Source: Seison nebaliae
Taxonomy: Eukaryota; Rotifera; Pararotatoria; Seisonacea; Seisonidae
Assembly (NCBI GenBank): GCA_023231475.1
Contig: JALJEE010000548.1
Span: 1-44,383 of the forward strand
DNA length: 44,383 nt
Direction: 5' to 3'
Within the stretch, counting starts at the first letter, position 1; each line of letters starts with the position of its first letter. A program made the position numbers and the translations under genes. Shown piece by piece: positions 10,453 to 21,269 of this stretch. Below the pieces are notes generated by a model. The model saw only the letters and a program-made list of their open reading frames with translations. It was not told the origin of the DNA and did no database searches.

Positions 10453-13449
10453 ATGAAAATGGTTTATGGAATATATTTAATTTTTTACCAATGCTTATTA
10501 GTTTTAGGTCATGCACAATCATTAATACAAGTCATTGAATCGATTGTACTAAATGGTAAAATAAAACATTTGATTATTCTCAATCCATATAGTGAGGCTT
10601 CGATACCGATAGGACACTTGGAACTGCAGTCTTATAGTAGATTGGTGAATCATGGTGTTCGCATATCGTTCATCAGGCGAGATCATTGGAGACAACAACA
10701 AATTTTGTTGATAAATGCTCTGATGGGTATCTATACGACTCATAATACTAAACCGAATATTTTATTTAAATCGAATTCTTCTATTAATTATGACATTGAT
10801 GGTATGATTCGTCAGAGTAGATCTGCCATTCTTACAAGTGATGGTATATTGTTAAAGAAAGTTATTTCTTATAAATATTATATTATATTAATGTTATTAT
10901 TATATAAACGTTAAATATATTTAATCTTGTTGCAAAATCTTGTCAGATGCACAAAAAATGGAAGAGATGTCCACCATTCACTTTACCACCAATTATTTAT
11001 GTAATTTTCGATTATGAAGAACGACCAACATACTATAATGCGATTGTTATTAAAGTTATTTTAAGTTTCTCATCTTCGAATATTGATGATTCTTAAGAAA
11101 TTTGAAGGGAGATTTGTTCGATATTATGGTTATGGGAAAACATTAATCCGAATTAAATATGATGGAACCTTAGTATTGTCTGATAAAACTGGAGGGAATC
11201 AATGTGATAATAAATGTTCTTATGAAGAAAGTTCATTGCATAACGAATATGTGAGACAGATTGTTGATTTATCGATAGCTACATTCCTCAAATTTAGTTT
11301 CAATATAAATTCTTATTTGTATTCCAATGTTCACTTGAAATCGAATATTTCTTACTCATATCGACTTGGATTGGAACACAGTAAAATATTCGCATTGCAG
11401 CCTCATACTTGCAGGAAAAATTTGAAATTTTTTCAATCGTTTAACGAAGGTTTATAATTATTCGTAATTTCATACCAACTCTATGGAAAGCCACACTAGA
11501 GATCTTCTAAATATCTTATTTTTCTTATTCTTTACATTTTATTCTTACCTAGTGTGCAAACTGTATCAAAGATGTAATATGAGAATCTCACCATTTATTC
11601 TTCATCATATTACTAAATCATATATTCGGGAGTTCGACGTGGATGATAAAATAGTGCAACATGATGTTGTCCCCAAATGGATCAATCCTTGGACTATTGG
11701 CAAATCATCCAGTACAGAAAATATACGTGTTGTTATGGCAATTAGTCCTCCATTCAGAATGTGGAAAAATAAAAATATTCAATACAACTATCCAGTTTTA
11801 GTAACAGAAACTAATATTAGTCAGTTGACTGGTTATTCTATTGACGCTTTTAAAATTGTTATGGACAAAATGAATACAAAGTTTTGATTTGTTAACAATT
11901 GTGTTTCACAAATTTTATTATAGGTATAGTATAACTGTTCACCATTCCGATACAGCAACGGGGAACGAAAATGAATTTGAAAATGGAGTTACTGGATTAC
12001 TTCAATCACTTACAAATGGAGTTAATTCTATTTTTTAAAAAAAAATTCTTTGATTTCTTCAAAGGATTTTGACATGTTCATCGATGGTGTCTATTCACAA
12101 ACAAGAGGCAAATATGTCAAAGGAACAACTGCTATTATTAGTAAAGGAATTGGATTCGTCGTAGCTACAAATGGGAAGATTGACATTTTCCAAAATATGT
12201 TCAGAATATTTAGAAGTCTTAGTCCACTGGTATGGATCTTAGCATGTATTTGTATATTATTAGTGTCGTTCCTTTTGTACATCATTTTGAAAATTGAATT
12301 TATCACATTTAATGTGGGACGTAAAAGGAAAAGAGTCGAACCTCGTCAATTCAAAAAAGCTGCGGAGATGATAGGAAAAGAAAAATTGAAGTATGACCAA
12401 AATCATACGTATTTATGGGATTTATCGTTTAAAACATTAGTACCTAAGATATGGAGGAATACAGAAGCTTATCGATTACAAAACTCTAATCAATACGTAG
12501 TGAAACGTGACATTTCTTCATATATGGTAGCAGTTTTCACAACGGCAAGTTTTTCTCATTAATTGACTATGAACTTAAAGAAATATTATTTTAACTTTCA
12601 TATCAGATTATGGATTTAAACCAGATTATTGGGCATCTCGAATTCTCATTTTGTTTTGGTGGATTTTCTGTTTAGTTCTTACTCAATCTTATACCGCCAA
12701 ATTAACGGCATTATTGACCGTTGAAAACAAAAGAGTTCCTATTCAGTCGATGAATGACATTGCTAAACATTCGGAGTATATTCCACTCGCTATCAATGGT
12801 ACGTCGACTACGGCAATGTTGAAAGTTATTCATGTGATTTTTTTATTCAATTAATTAAACATTTTATTATCTAGTTATGGCAATTCGAACCATATCAAAC
12901 TATTTACGAGAGATTACAGATCATTTCCAACAGAAATCAAGCAGTCGAATACGTACAAAACGGCTATTATGTATTCTTGGACAATAATTATAATCTAATG
13001 GAACTGACAAAAGAGTATTGTAATTTGGAAATGATTTATGAAAATGACGGAGAGCGTCCAGTCGCTTTTATGGTCTCTCAAGAATTTAGATATTATGATT
13101 TTCTAAATAATATGTTAATATAATAATAATAAAAATACTAATTCTTTTAAATTTTAATAGTATTGCTAATATCGAAGAGATGGGAATATTTGCTCGTTTA
13201 AGAAATAAATATTGGCCACCAAATGCTCCAAAGACATGTAGCAATGAAAAGACGGAAGATAATGGTACATTAGTTGATTCGATTATTAGTAAGATATTCA
13301 AACCAAAACGAAATCAATATATCACAATCTATCAAATTATTGGAGTATTCATCGTATGGGCGATTGGTACATGTTTATCTTTAATTATTTGTTTAATCGA
13401 AAAGTTGGTTGGAGGAACGGTTTGTTTAAAAACAACGAAATCTCAATAA
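10453..13449 (+). CDS. ionotropic receptor of the iGluR superfamily (divergent IR-type, 9 exons)
   Basis: This is a ligand-gated cation channel of the variant ionotropic glutamate receptor family, used by arthropods for chemosensation. Exons are 10453-10860, 10947-11045, 11098-11449, 11553-11880, 11924-12020, 12065-12548, 12607-12824, 12875-13113 and 13161-13449, giving 837 residues. A signal peptide follows ATG 10453 (MKMVYGIYLIFYQCLLVLG). A poorly conserved amino-terminal region of about 370 residues precedes ligand-binding lobe S1 (VVMAISPPFRMWK, GYSIDAFKIVMDKMN). Membrane segment M1 is near residues 475-500 (LVWILACICILLVSFLLYII), M3 near 600-617 with the hallmark SYTAKLTALLTVE (SYTANLAAFLTVE in iGluRs), lobe S2 follows (INGTSTTAML), and M4 is near 797-820 (IYQIIGVFIVWAIGTCLSLI). 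The full three-membrane-segment plus pore-loop plan is present and no stop interrupts the spliced frame. The ligand and subfamily cannot be told from sequence alone. Confidence 0.88.
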
Positions 13450-13555
13450 TAAATTTGAGGTGAAATAAAACATTTTTTATTAAAAATTTAAAAAAAATCC
13501 AATATAAATATAAACTGAAAAGAATGAGAGTGGAAAGAAAATTATTAATATGGAG

Positions 13556-15374
13556 TTAATCCGTTTTGAAGTGAAAAGTAGATGGATACCAAGGAATTCT
13601 CATCTGTTCACCAGTTTCCTCGTCTTTAGTAGGGGAACAATTTTGAGCTAAAATGAATTCCCGTCGTGTAAATGCTCTTAAAAGATCATTTAGAAAGAAT
13701 ATCTAAAAGAAAATTCAACATCAAACAAATAAATAAGAAAGAAAAGTAACATGAGCACAACTATAACCGAGAGTAATTGCGAAATAAAAATTTGCATTTC
13801 CACTCCCAGCCACCAACCAGATATGCCACATTACCGACATCATAGATAGACAACTGGAAAGTATTGTAATAATAACGATACTTACTTGAAGATATGAAAT
13901 TAGATGATAAAATGATGGTATTAGACAGAGTATAAGGAATGTGTCTCCTAAACACGGATTCGGTTTACCGATTGCTATGATATACATTTGAATGATATAA
14001 ACGAAATATTGATGATCACTAAAAAGATTAGAAGGATTAGATTAAAAGATAAAAAAAACTAACAAGAATCGAATACTTAATGGAATACAATAAATAGCTA
14101 AATGGATTTGCATGACAACGACAAAGAATAAATGGAAATGTTCAAACATTTCCAGAAATAAATACCATAACACTCCAACATTGGGTGACATATCATCAAT
14201 TTTTAATCTGGAAAATATATTAATGGAAAAATTAATAAATAATAACGAAAATAAATACGTGGATTGAATGAAATCGTATGAACCATAAATGAGATAGTTA
14301 CAATAAATGAAACATTTAAGGAATGCCACTAAAAATATGATTGTTTGTATTAATATCGTCCAATTGATTTTATAAATCGAGTATATCGAATCTTTATTTT
14401 CAACATTTTCATATTTCTTCTTTGTCTCAGTTTGACTACACATCAATACCATGGGTGGTATGAGTAAGATGAAGTAGATCGATATAACGACAGAAGCAAA
14501 AGAAATAAATATCGAAGCGAAAAAACTATTCTCTTCATTTCAAAATCAACTTCCCAAATTCTTTAATTTTTAAATATAAACTTTTTAATGATTCATATAA
14601 TATGATTAGAACGAAGAAATTTTGTATTGTTGTTGTTGTTAGAGTGATTTGTTGGGCGATGATTATGGGACATAAGAGATATCTGAAAAAAATAAAATTG
14701 CAAAATTTGAAAGAAGAAAATGTTAACAATGAGAATGCGAGAAAACTTTTGGAAACAAATTCCTTTTCGTTCATTTTAATAAACGGTGAAATTTTTTGAA
14801 TTTGATTTCCTGACACCAGACATTCATCATGAAATTTCTTTAGAATAAAATTCCGATTATATTCTCATCATTTAAATAAAAACTTAACTGATTTTTCTAA
14901 AATTTTGTGAGTAATCAAAAAAATGAGAATTGCATTGATAATATCCAGTAACTAAAAGAAAAACGGGAAAGTGGAGATAAATTCGAAAGAATGAAACACA
15001 TTTCAAAACCAGTAGAAATATGAAATGATTATAATCATTCTTGAACAAGTGAAGTAGTGAGAGTAGAACGGGCGTCTAAAAATTCCCCAAATGATATACA
15101 ACTATATAAGGAATAAATAATAAATTAGAAAAACTTGATGAATTATTGATGAATCATAAACGTTTATTCCATTCCTCATTAGATAATTGGCATTGAGAAC
15201 TAGGAAAATTAACCCATTGTCAAAAAAATAAAGTTAACTGTTCTCATGTGAATTCTCTAACGTGACCAATTCACATCGTTTAGATAACCAATCGAAAATT
15301 TTCTTATTATGAAATAAATAACATCGAATAATCAAACTGAGAATTATCACAATTACGAAAGATAATTTCTTCAT
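13556..15374 (-). CDS. PIGU: GPI transamidase component PIG-U (10 exons)
   Basis: This is a multi-pass ER membrane subunit of the GPI transamidase complex (with PIGK, GPAA1, PIGS and PIGT), which attaches GPI anchors to proteins. Minus-strand exons are 15374-15239, 15199-15135, 15075-15010, 14951-14889, 14837-14785, 14682-14582, 14532-14259, 14207-14064, 14018-13751 and 13702-13556, giving 438 residues (human 435). Diagnostic stretches are MSPNVGVLWYLFLEMFEHF (human LTPNIGLFWYFFAEMFEHF) near residue 260, IGKPNPCLGD, and MWHIWLVAGSGNANFYFAI near 361-380. The N-terminus (LSLIIRCYLF) and C-terminus (FLNDLLRAFTRREF) also align with human PIGU. The boundary after exon 5 (14785/14682) is the least certain; as drawn, the product is about 13 residues shorter there. 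It converges with the ionotropic receptor gene, with only 106 bp between stop codons. Confidence 0.92.
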
Positions 15375-15944
15375 TCAAAATCACAACCACGACAATGTCA
15401 CCAAATTATTTGAATTATTTCTTTGCTTCTGTTTATGCTTTGATTTCAAATAAGTTATCTTTTCATTCATTTCTTTTAATTCATTTTATTCTACTTAAAA
15501 GTCCAACCTCAGTTTTAGACAAGAAATTAACCGGACAGTTTCTGTCCGGTAATAAGAAACTGTATTCCACAGTTTGGTTCATGATTTCTAACGAAATATT
15601 TGATAATATCTTTATTCTAAAGAATTCTTTCGATTGTTTTGTACAAATTCTTTCCTTTAACTATGAAATATAGACAATTTGTTTGCATATTGTTATCCGT
15701 ATTAATATAAATTCCCATGTTTTCATAACCGTTTTCATATTCTTCTTTATTAACAGAATCCATTTACATTTTGTATTTAATCGAATTTCTTAAGTGGATA
15801 TGTCTCAAATCGTGATAATCTCATTTTTTATGATAATCTGATTGGGAATAGTTGAGCTTTCGTATTCTAATAAGTACGATTTTTATTTTTCGATTGTATT
15901 AAATACGATAATATTCAAATCTGTAAGTCTCCAAAATTTGGATG
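15375..15944. other. intergenic region between PIGU and TOM70, with two hairpins
   Basis: No homologous gene seen. A forward frame (15395-15673) has low-complexity hydrophobic content and no family signal. The region includes the hairpins at 15529-15575 and must contain the PIGU promoter and the TOM70 3'UTR. Confidence 0.4.
15530..15575. repeat. two adjacent short hairpins
   Basis: ACCGGACAG-TTT-CTGTCCGGT is a perfect 9-bp stem with a three-base loop (15530-15550). Immediately downstream AAACTGT-ATTCC-ACAGTTT is a 7-bp stem. The first stem is GC-rich for this AT-rich region. It might be a structured RNA element, a PIGU upstream element or a decayed transposon end. Confidence 0.5.
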
Positions 15945-17824
15945 TTATTTCTCTTGTAGAAGTTTCATAGCAAATTGTTCGGCTATAGAGATATGTCTCA
16001 CATTTTCCATACTAGCTTTTCTTAGATAATCGATAACTTTTAATTGAATTTCAATAGCAATTACTAGATGGATGATATACCGAAGATCTTGAGAATCTTT
16101 CGTTAAAGGAATTGTCTTTTTCAACCAAATGAGAGCGGCAGATAAATTATTCAGTTGTATCAATATTTGAGAATTTATTCGATGTAGCATTTCTGAATTA
16201 TTTTCTTTAACCAACATCAACTGAACATCAGATTTCATGAGTTTCATATTATAATATTCTGAATTGAAATGATCAACGAGCGATTGGATTTCACAAAAAT
16301 TTACGAAATTTTTGCAAACTCTCTGCATTTGTTCTAAATGTCTTTCCATTTTTTTATCATCTCCTTTAAGTTTATATAATTGTATTCCAAAATACAATAC
16401 ATCACAGTTTGATCGATTCTTCTTTAATAATTTCGCCATTTCAATCTCAATCTTCATTTGTGTCAGTTCACTATGTTCCATTTTGAATTCCATATATAAT
16501 TTTTGTGCTAAAAGAATCACTTCCAAATCAACATCACTTGGAAATTTAACAACGTCGATTAAGGGGACTGCTTTCCCATTCATTTCTATTGCCGCGTGCA
16601 AATTATTCATTAATAAAAATATTTCACTTCGATGATAGTAAACATCAATATTCTGATCATCAATCTGTTCTGCATCATCAATTTTAACAAAACTTTCGTC
16701 GAATTTTTGAAGATGAAGGAATAATCCTGATTGTTTCAATAGAATAGAGATTCTGATCAATTTTACTATTTCGTTATTTTTAAATGGTTTTGAGGCAGAC
16801 AATCCTTTGTCATAACATTCTTTCGATCTATTCAATCGACCCTAAATTTTAGAAGAATATAATGAAACTTTCGAAATAGAACATGACTAACATGAATAAA
16901 ATAAACGTCGCCTAAAAAGGTTAGAGCACCTGTTAAATTGTGTACAATTTCCAATGATTTGTCTTCCAAATTTTCTAATTTTTCTATAAAATATTTAAGT
17001 CGTTCTACCACATTCGTAATTTCTTCACTGTCAGAAAATGCTCCAAATAAATAATCGTCGCGAATCGAATTTAATTCCATCGCAAAGATCGTTTGAAATG
17101 AGATCGCTGAAGTGTTAGATAATTCAACTTTACGACGAACTCTTTTGATAATTGGTATAACGAATTCGGAATAACAGAATATATCACGGAAAAATTTAGA
17201 GAAATATTGTAAAATGAATCCACGTTCAACTAAAGGATATCTTTCTTTATTTTCGATTAAAAATAATTCATTTTGAACAACCATTTGAAAATATCGATGT
17301 GTTTCTTCCATAATTTCTGCACACTCAAATTTTTCCATTATTGCAACAACTGCGGAATTAAAAAGAGCATTTTTATAATTGGCTTGTTTGGCCAAAACTC
17401 TTGATTTTCTACGATATGCCTTTCCATATTCCACGTCCAACTTAATAGCAGTCGAACAATGTTCGAGAACTTTACTATCATTACCTAACAATTCTTCACA
17501 AGCAGCAATATTCTGATGGAATATTGCACACATCTTTCGTGTTTCTGTTTTCATTCTATGGGTGATATCAATGGCCGTCTTATAGAAGTCTATCGCCTTT
17601 TCGAATTCTCCATTGAGAAAAAATTGATTGCCGTTCTTCTTGTAGTGAAGAGCAAGATCTTTCGTATCCTGTTCAATTTCATCATCTATCATTTTCTTAT
17701 CTTCATCTCTCTCTTCGTTTTTTTTACGGAAATATCGATTGACGAGATATGTCGTTGCTAATCCTGTTACTGTAATTCCAAGAACCACGAACGTTCGTTG
17801 AGTAAAGAATTTTGAGAAATTCAT
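15945..17824 (-). CDS. TOMM70: mitochondrial import receptor subunit TOM70 (2 exons)
   Basis: This is an outer mitochondrial membrane receptor that takes preproteins from Hsp70/Hsp90 and passes them to the TOM pore. Minus-strand exons are 17824-16892 and 16841-15945, joined in phase 0, giving 609 residues (human 608). Residues 11-33 form a single N-terminal membrane anchor (TFVVLGITVTGLATTYLVNR) followed by a charged linker, the TOM70 topology. A TPR clamp follows: ALHYKKNGNQFFLNGEFEKA, IFHQNIAACEELLG and AIKLDVEYGKAYRRKS match the first three repeats. The second exon carries degenerate C-terminal TPRs (VYYHRSEIFLLMNNLHAAIE). The C-terminal half is more diverged than the clamp. The gene is divergent from the small membrane-protein gene at 18514. 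Confidence 0.87.
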
Positions 17825-18470
17825 TTATGGAAATATTTCAAAAATAAATTGAAATATATTTCGTATAATAATAACCGTTAACAGAAATGGTATTCTTAAA
17901 TTGTTTATTTCCTTTCTCGTATTGGGCGGCGCACAATATACGTTAATAAATTTTAGCGGTAACAATAACAAAAACATATTACTAATCATGAGGGTACCAT
18001 AATTATGAAAAGAAACAAGCTTTGAAAAAACTCAAATTAAAAACAACTCCACGAATCACTTAAAAATAGTCTAGTTCTGAGAAAATAGTTTTAAATTTTA
18101 TTAAACAAAAAACAATAAATTTCAAGTATTTTTTTTTTTTTTTTTTTTTTTTATATATATATTTAAATCAATATTAGTAGAATTAATAAGAGAAGTTTTC
18201 AACAATATTTTATTTTTTATTGTTGTGTAATTGATAATTCTAAAGTTTTATCAAAGTTCATTTACATATAATACGTCCTATACAATAATTCGTGGACTTA
18301 TGAGAACTTATTCCGGGTGAAATATGTTACATCTTAAACTTCCTAAAATTAATTAACAATATTTTAAGAATTGGATTATAATCTTTTTGCTTTCCCTTGC
18401 CAATATTAAAAATGAATGAACATAAAACAGTTTTCAAATTTTCTATTTTTTTTCAGTTTCGACCATTTAA
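17825..18470. other. divergent intergenic region with a long poly(T) run
   Basis: The region between TOM70 (leftward) and the small membrane-protein gene (rightward) contains a T homopolymer of about 24 bases near 18129-18152 followed by a short TA run, consistent with a simple repeat or an old retroposed poly(A) tail read on the minus strand. No frame is supported. Confidence 0.5.
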
Positions 18471-18471
18471 G

Positions 18472-18479
18472 TATATAAG
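18472..18479 (+). promoter_or_regulatory. TATA box of the small membrane-protein gene
   Basis: TATATAAG lies 42 bp upstream of the start codon at 18514, leaving room for a transcription start near 18500 and a very short leader. Confidence 0.55.
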
Positions 18480-18513
18480 TTCAACATAATCTTGCTTCAA
18501 CTTTCAACGGCAG

Positions 18514-19321
18514 ATGAAAAAAGGATTGAACGCATGGGAGAATACAGGACGAATATTACTGGGTGTTGTACTCCTATTTTTAATGGTTCCTTAAAATTAA
18601 TTCTTATTTAATATTTTTGGTAATATTTTAGGCTGTCGGTTGCATGTCAATTGCGTATGGACATACACATATAAAGTTAATAAACAGCGACGGCGCTTCC
18701 GCCAAAAGTTAGTACTTTGCACTATTTTAAAAATATTCAAACAAGATTAAGAAAAATGTAACCAGATAACTAGAAATTGACAATAATAAAAGAACAATAA
18801 CTGTCTTCTAATTTTGATTCACTCATTTTACTTTTGCATTGCAGAGGGAGCTGATGAGAAACTAAAAAAAAGTACTTATATGAAGAAATACCTAAAAGAT
18901 ATAACGAAAGACGAAAGCGGTTGGACTGTCCTCTTAAATAAAAGACGTCCACAAGTCATAATAGTCTTCGGAGTATTGTTATTTGTGACATCATGTTTTG
19001 GAATCGTCGCTATCTCTATCTTAAATTATTGGTTGCTAGTTACTGTTAAAATTGTTTAATCAATAATTCTGTGTATAATCTAATTTAATCGAATTGTAGA
19101 TGGAAGGATTATTAATAACAAGTTCAATGACATATTCGTTCCTCTTTCCTTTACTCTATACAGATATGGCAATTGATCAGAAAAAAGTTTGGACCACTGT
19201 TCATGACGTTACTATAATTTGTGGAGTGATCAGCACACTTGCCCTTATACTTGGATCACTATTCTTTATAAGAGCTACTACAAGGAAAAATGCACCCAAA
19301 AAAAAATCAACGATCTTCTAG
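18514..19321 (+). CDS. small multi-pass membrane protein of unknown function (4 exons)
   Basis: I do not recognise this protein. Exons are 18514-18585, 18632-18707, 18845-19044 and 19100-19321, giving 189 residues with matching phases. Hydrophobic segments lie at about residues 12-34 (ILLGVVLLFLMAVGCMSIAYG), 86-112 (VIIVFGVLLFVTSCFGIVAI), 118-136 (LLITSSMTYSFLFPLLY) and 150-172 (TIICGVISTLALILGSLFF), suggesting four membrane spans. A lysine-rich segment (ADEKLKKSTYMKKYLKDITK) lies between the first two, and a basic tail (RKNAPKKKS) ends the protein. The topology recalls small tetraspan proteins, but no tetraspanin CCG motif or claudin W-GLW-C-C motif is visible. A TATA box and clean GT-AG introns make it a credible gene. 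Confidence 0.7.
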
Positions 19322-19823
19322 TTAGATAGAAAAAGTAGTTTGGTAAACAAATAACACCATTAAATAATTTAACAACATACGAGACATATTAAATACATTA
19401 AATCTTCTTCAATTGAGGAATATTTTAAGAAGTTCCTTTATGAACTGCTTTGAATCATCCAGAAAATAAAAGATACATATTTTCTTCCACCCTTGAGTAA
19501 TGGTTTTAGGATCCATTGTAGGATCATATGTTTCATACAATCACTCGAAGTTGATGCAGTGTACTATTTATTCGTCTATTTAATCAGTGCAGTATGTTTA
19601 AGTAGATGATTGGCATTATAATAAAAATCAAAAACTCTAAAATATAAAGTGGCATAGAACTTTGAAGTACAGAGTGATATAACTCTGAAGTGAGCAGTTT
19701 CCATACATTCTAGTTGCATGTAATTCCCATCTACGACTTATTTTACTTTTATTCTATAAAACACTAAACATAATTTATCCTTGTGAAAAACTATAAAAAT
19801 ATGTTGTAAATTTTGATATATAC
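19322..19823. other. intergenic stretch
   Basis: AT-rich spacer with no supported frame or repeat, ending at the Tc1/mariner-type terminus at 19824. Confidence 0.35.
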
Positions 19824-19944
19824 AGTAGAAACTTAAAGTAATCGGACAGTTTTGCGTTTTTCTACATTGTTCAAATGGATATTTGGAGTTAATTAATTAA
19901 CAAGTTAATTTGACGATTTTTTAGTTATTTTTAAGTCTTGTTTT
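19824..19944 (+). mobile_element. Tc1/mariner-type terminal inverted repeat and short stub
   Basis: TA followed by CAGTAGAAACTTAAAGTAAT and then CGGACAGTTTTGCG has the TA-CAGT start of Tc1/mariner termini. It resembles, in reverse complement, the ends near 39432-39460 and 39613-39642 (TA-CAGTATGTAAAGTTGATT then CTCGGACA). About 100 bp of non-coding sequence follows before a LINE fragment, so only one end of the element is recognisable here. Confidence 0.55.
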
Positions 19945-20570
19945 GAAGTGGAAGTCTAGGAAGAAGACCGTGCTCAGGACGATTGATGTTTTTGATTAGG
20001 AAACGCTTACTTCCTAAAAATCTTCGTATCATTTCAGATTATGTATGTTCGATACAAATCGGAGACGTTCTCATTGTTAATCTTTATGGTTGCACGATAG
20101 AGCGACTAAGAGTAGTTGAAGAAATCAAAGAGATTATTGAACATGTTAAAACCTATTGCTCCTCCAAAGATCCAAAGATAATTTTTGGTGGTGATTTCAA
20201 CATATCTCATGTCGAACTTATTAAGTATCTTATCACGAATCAGTTTCCATCGTTGGTTTGTGCCAATATTATGATGTGTAATCAGGATTCAGTAACGTTC
20301 AGATCGGGTAGAGGTGAGTCATGGGTTGATCATTATTTAGTATCTCGAAATATCATCAATTTTCTGATTCGGTGTGGGATAAATGATTCCGATTTTCTTT
20401 TTTCTGATTATTTTCCAATAATGATTGTAATTGAAAAAGAAGTTATTGAGTATGAGAGTCCCCACAAATGATGTGAATCTGGAGGGAATTTTATTGATGT
20501 ATGTCAGAATAATAGCAAGTTTGATGAATGTGTTAACCTTATTAATCATTCACATATATCTTCCGAGTCT
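19945..20570 (+). mobile_element. non-LTR retrotransposon (LINE) fragment, endonuclease domain
   Basis: The open frame through 20471 encodes an apurinic-type endonuclease domain of a LINE ORF2: LMFLIRKRLLPKN, VLIVNLYG, KIIFGGDFNIS (metal-binding Asp-Asn), SWVDHYLVS and FSDYFPIMIV. The active-site motif normally SDHxP is SDYFP, so the catalytic histidine is missing. After the stop at 20471 another frame up to about 20570 resembles linker sequence, so there is at least one break. Reverse transcriptase is absent. It is a 5'- and 3'-truncated, non-functional remnant. The clade cannot be assigned without the reverse transcriptase. Confidence 0.75.
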
Positions 20571-20574
20571 AGGT

Positions 20575-20636
20575 GATTTGGTAGAGGAACCATTTGGTAG
20601 ACGGGACTATTTGGTAGACCGACCATTTGGTAGACT
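20575..20636. repeat. short tandem repeat, four copies of (A/T)TTTGGTAGA-type unit
   Basis: ATTTGGTAGA occurs four times at a spacing of 16-18 bases (units such as ACCATTTGGTAGACGGG and ACTATTTGGTAGACCG). It starts just where the LINE remnant ends. Confidence 0.7.
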
Positions 20637-21269
20637 CCGTATGGGAAATACATGTAGATATTTTCTTATTACACATTTAAAATGCTCCAAAATTTTGGAT
20701 CATTCAAAAGGATTATGCTCACTAAAAATACGGTTAAAGTTAAATTTTAATTTTAATTAATTATGTAATTTCAGATGATGATAATTTCATTAAAAGGAAT
20801 TCTGAAAAGGAATTCTTTCCTTTATTGACACAACGAGTCCATTTACCAAAATTCTAGTGGAATAAGAACGTCAGACGAATGAAACGTTTATGATATATGT
20901 TATGAATGGACCATATCGACTAATCGATAGATGGCCGGAAGACACATTGTAAAAATAGAAGGAAAATTATCTTATAATTTATTCACCATTGAACATGAAT
21001 GTGGGAGTAAATGTTCTTTTAGAATATGTTTTTATGGAATGATAAGATAAAATGATAATAAATCACCTTAAAACAATTGTAAATAAGAGTAATTTTTACC
21101 CTGACGATGATTCATGGTAAGATCCGATAAGATGTAAAACCGTTAACTGGTCTTCCTGTCACGCCCCTACCTCTTAAATATTTACTAAATTACACATCTT
21201 TTTATTTTTTGATTTGTTCAACGAAAATGAGGATTTAAGTAAATAAGTAACGAGAATACTTCTCCAAAT
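20637..21269. other. intergenic stretch upstream of the CUB/Kunitz-like gene
   Basis: No gene or clear repeat seen. It should contain the promoter of the gene starting at 21270; no strong TATA box was identified. Confidence 0.35.

Noticed and set aside
14602-14799. Forward frame of 65 residues
   Set aside because: Antisense to PIGU exons and introns, whose protein matches are unmistakable.
15395-15673. Forward 92-residue frame with hydrophobic start
   Set aside because: The only support is length; composition follows AT content and it runs through a hairpin pair. No relatives recognised.
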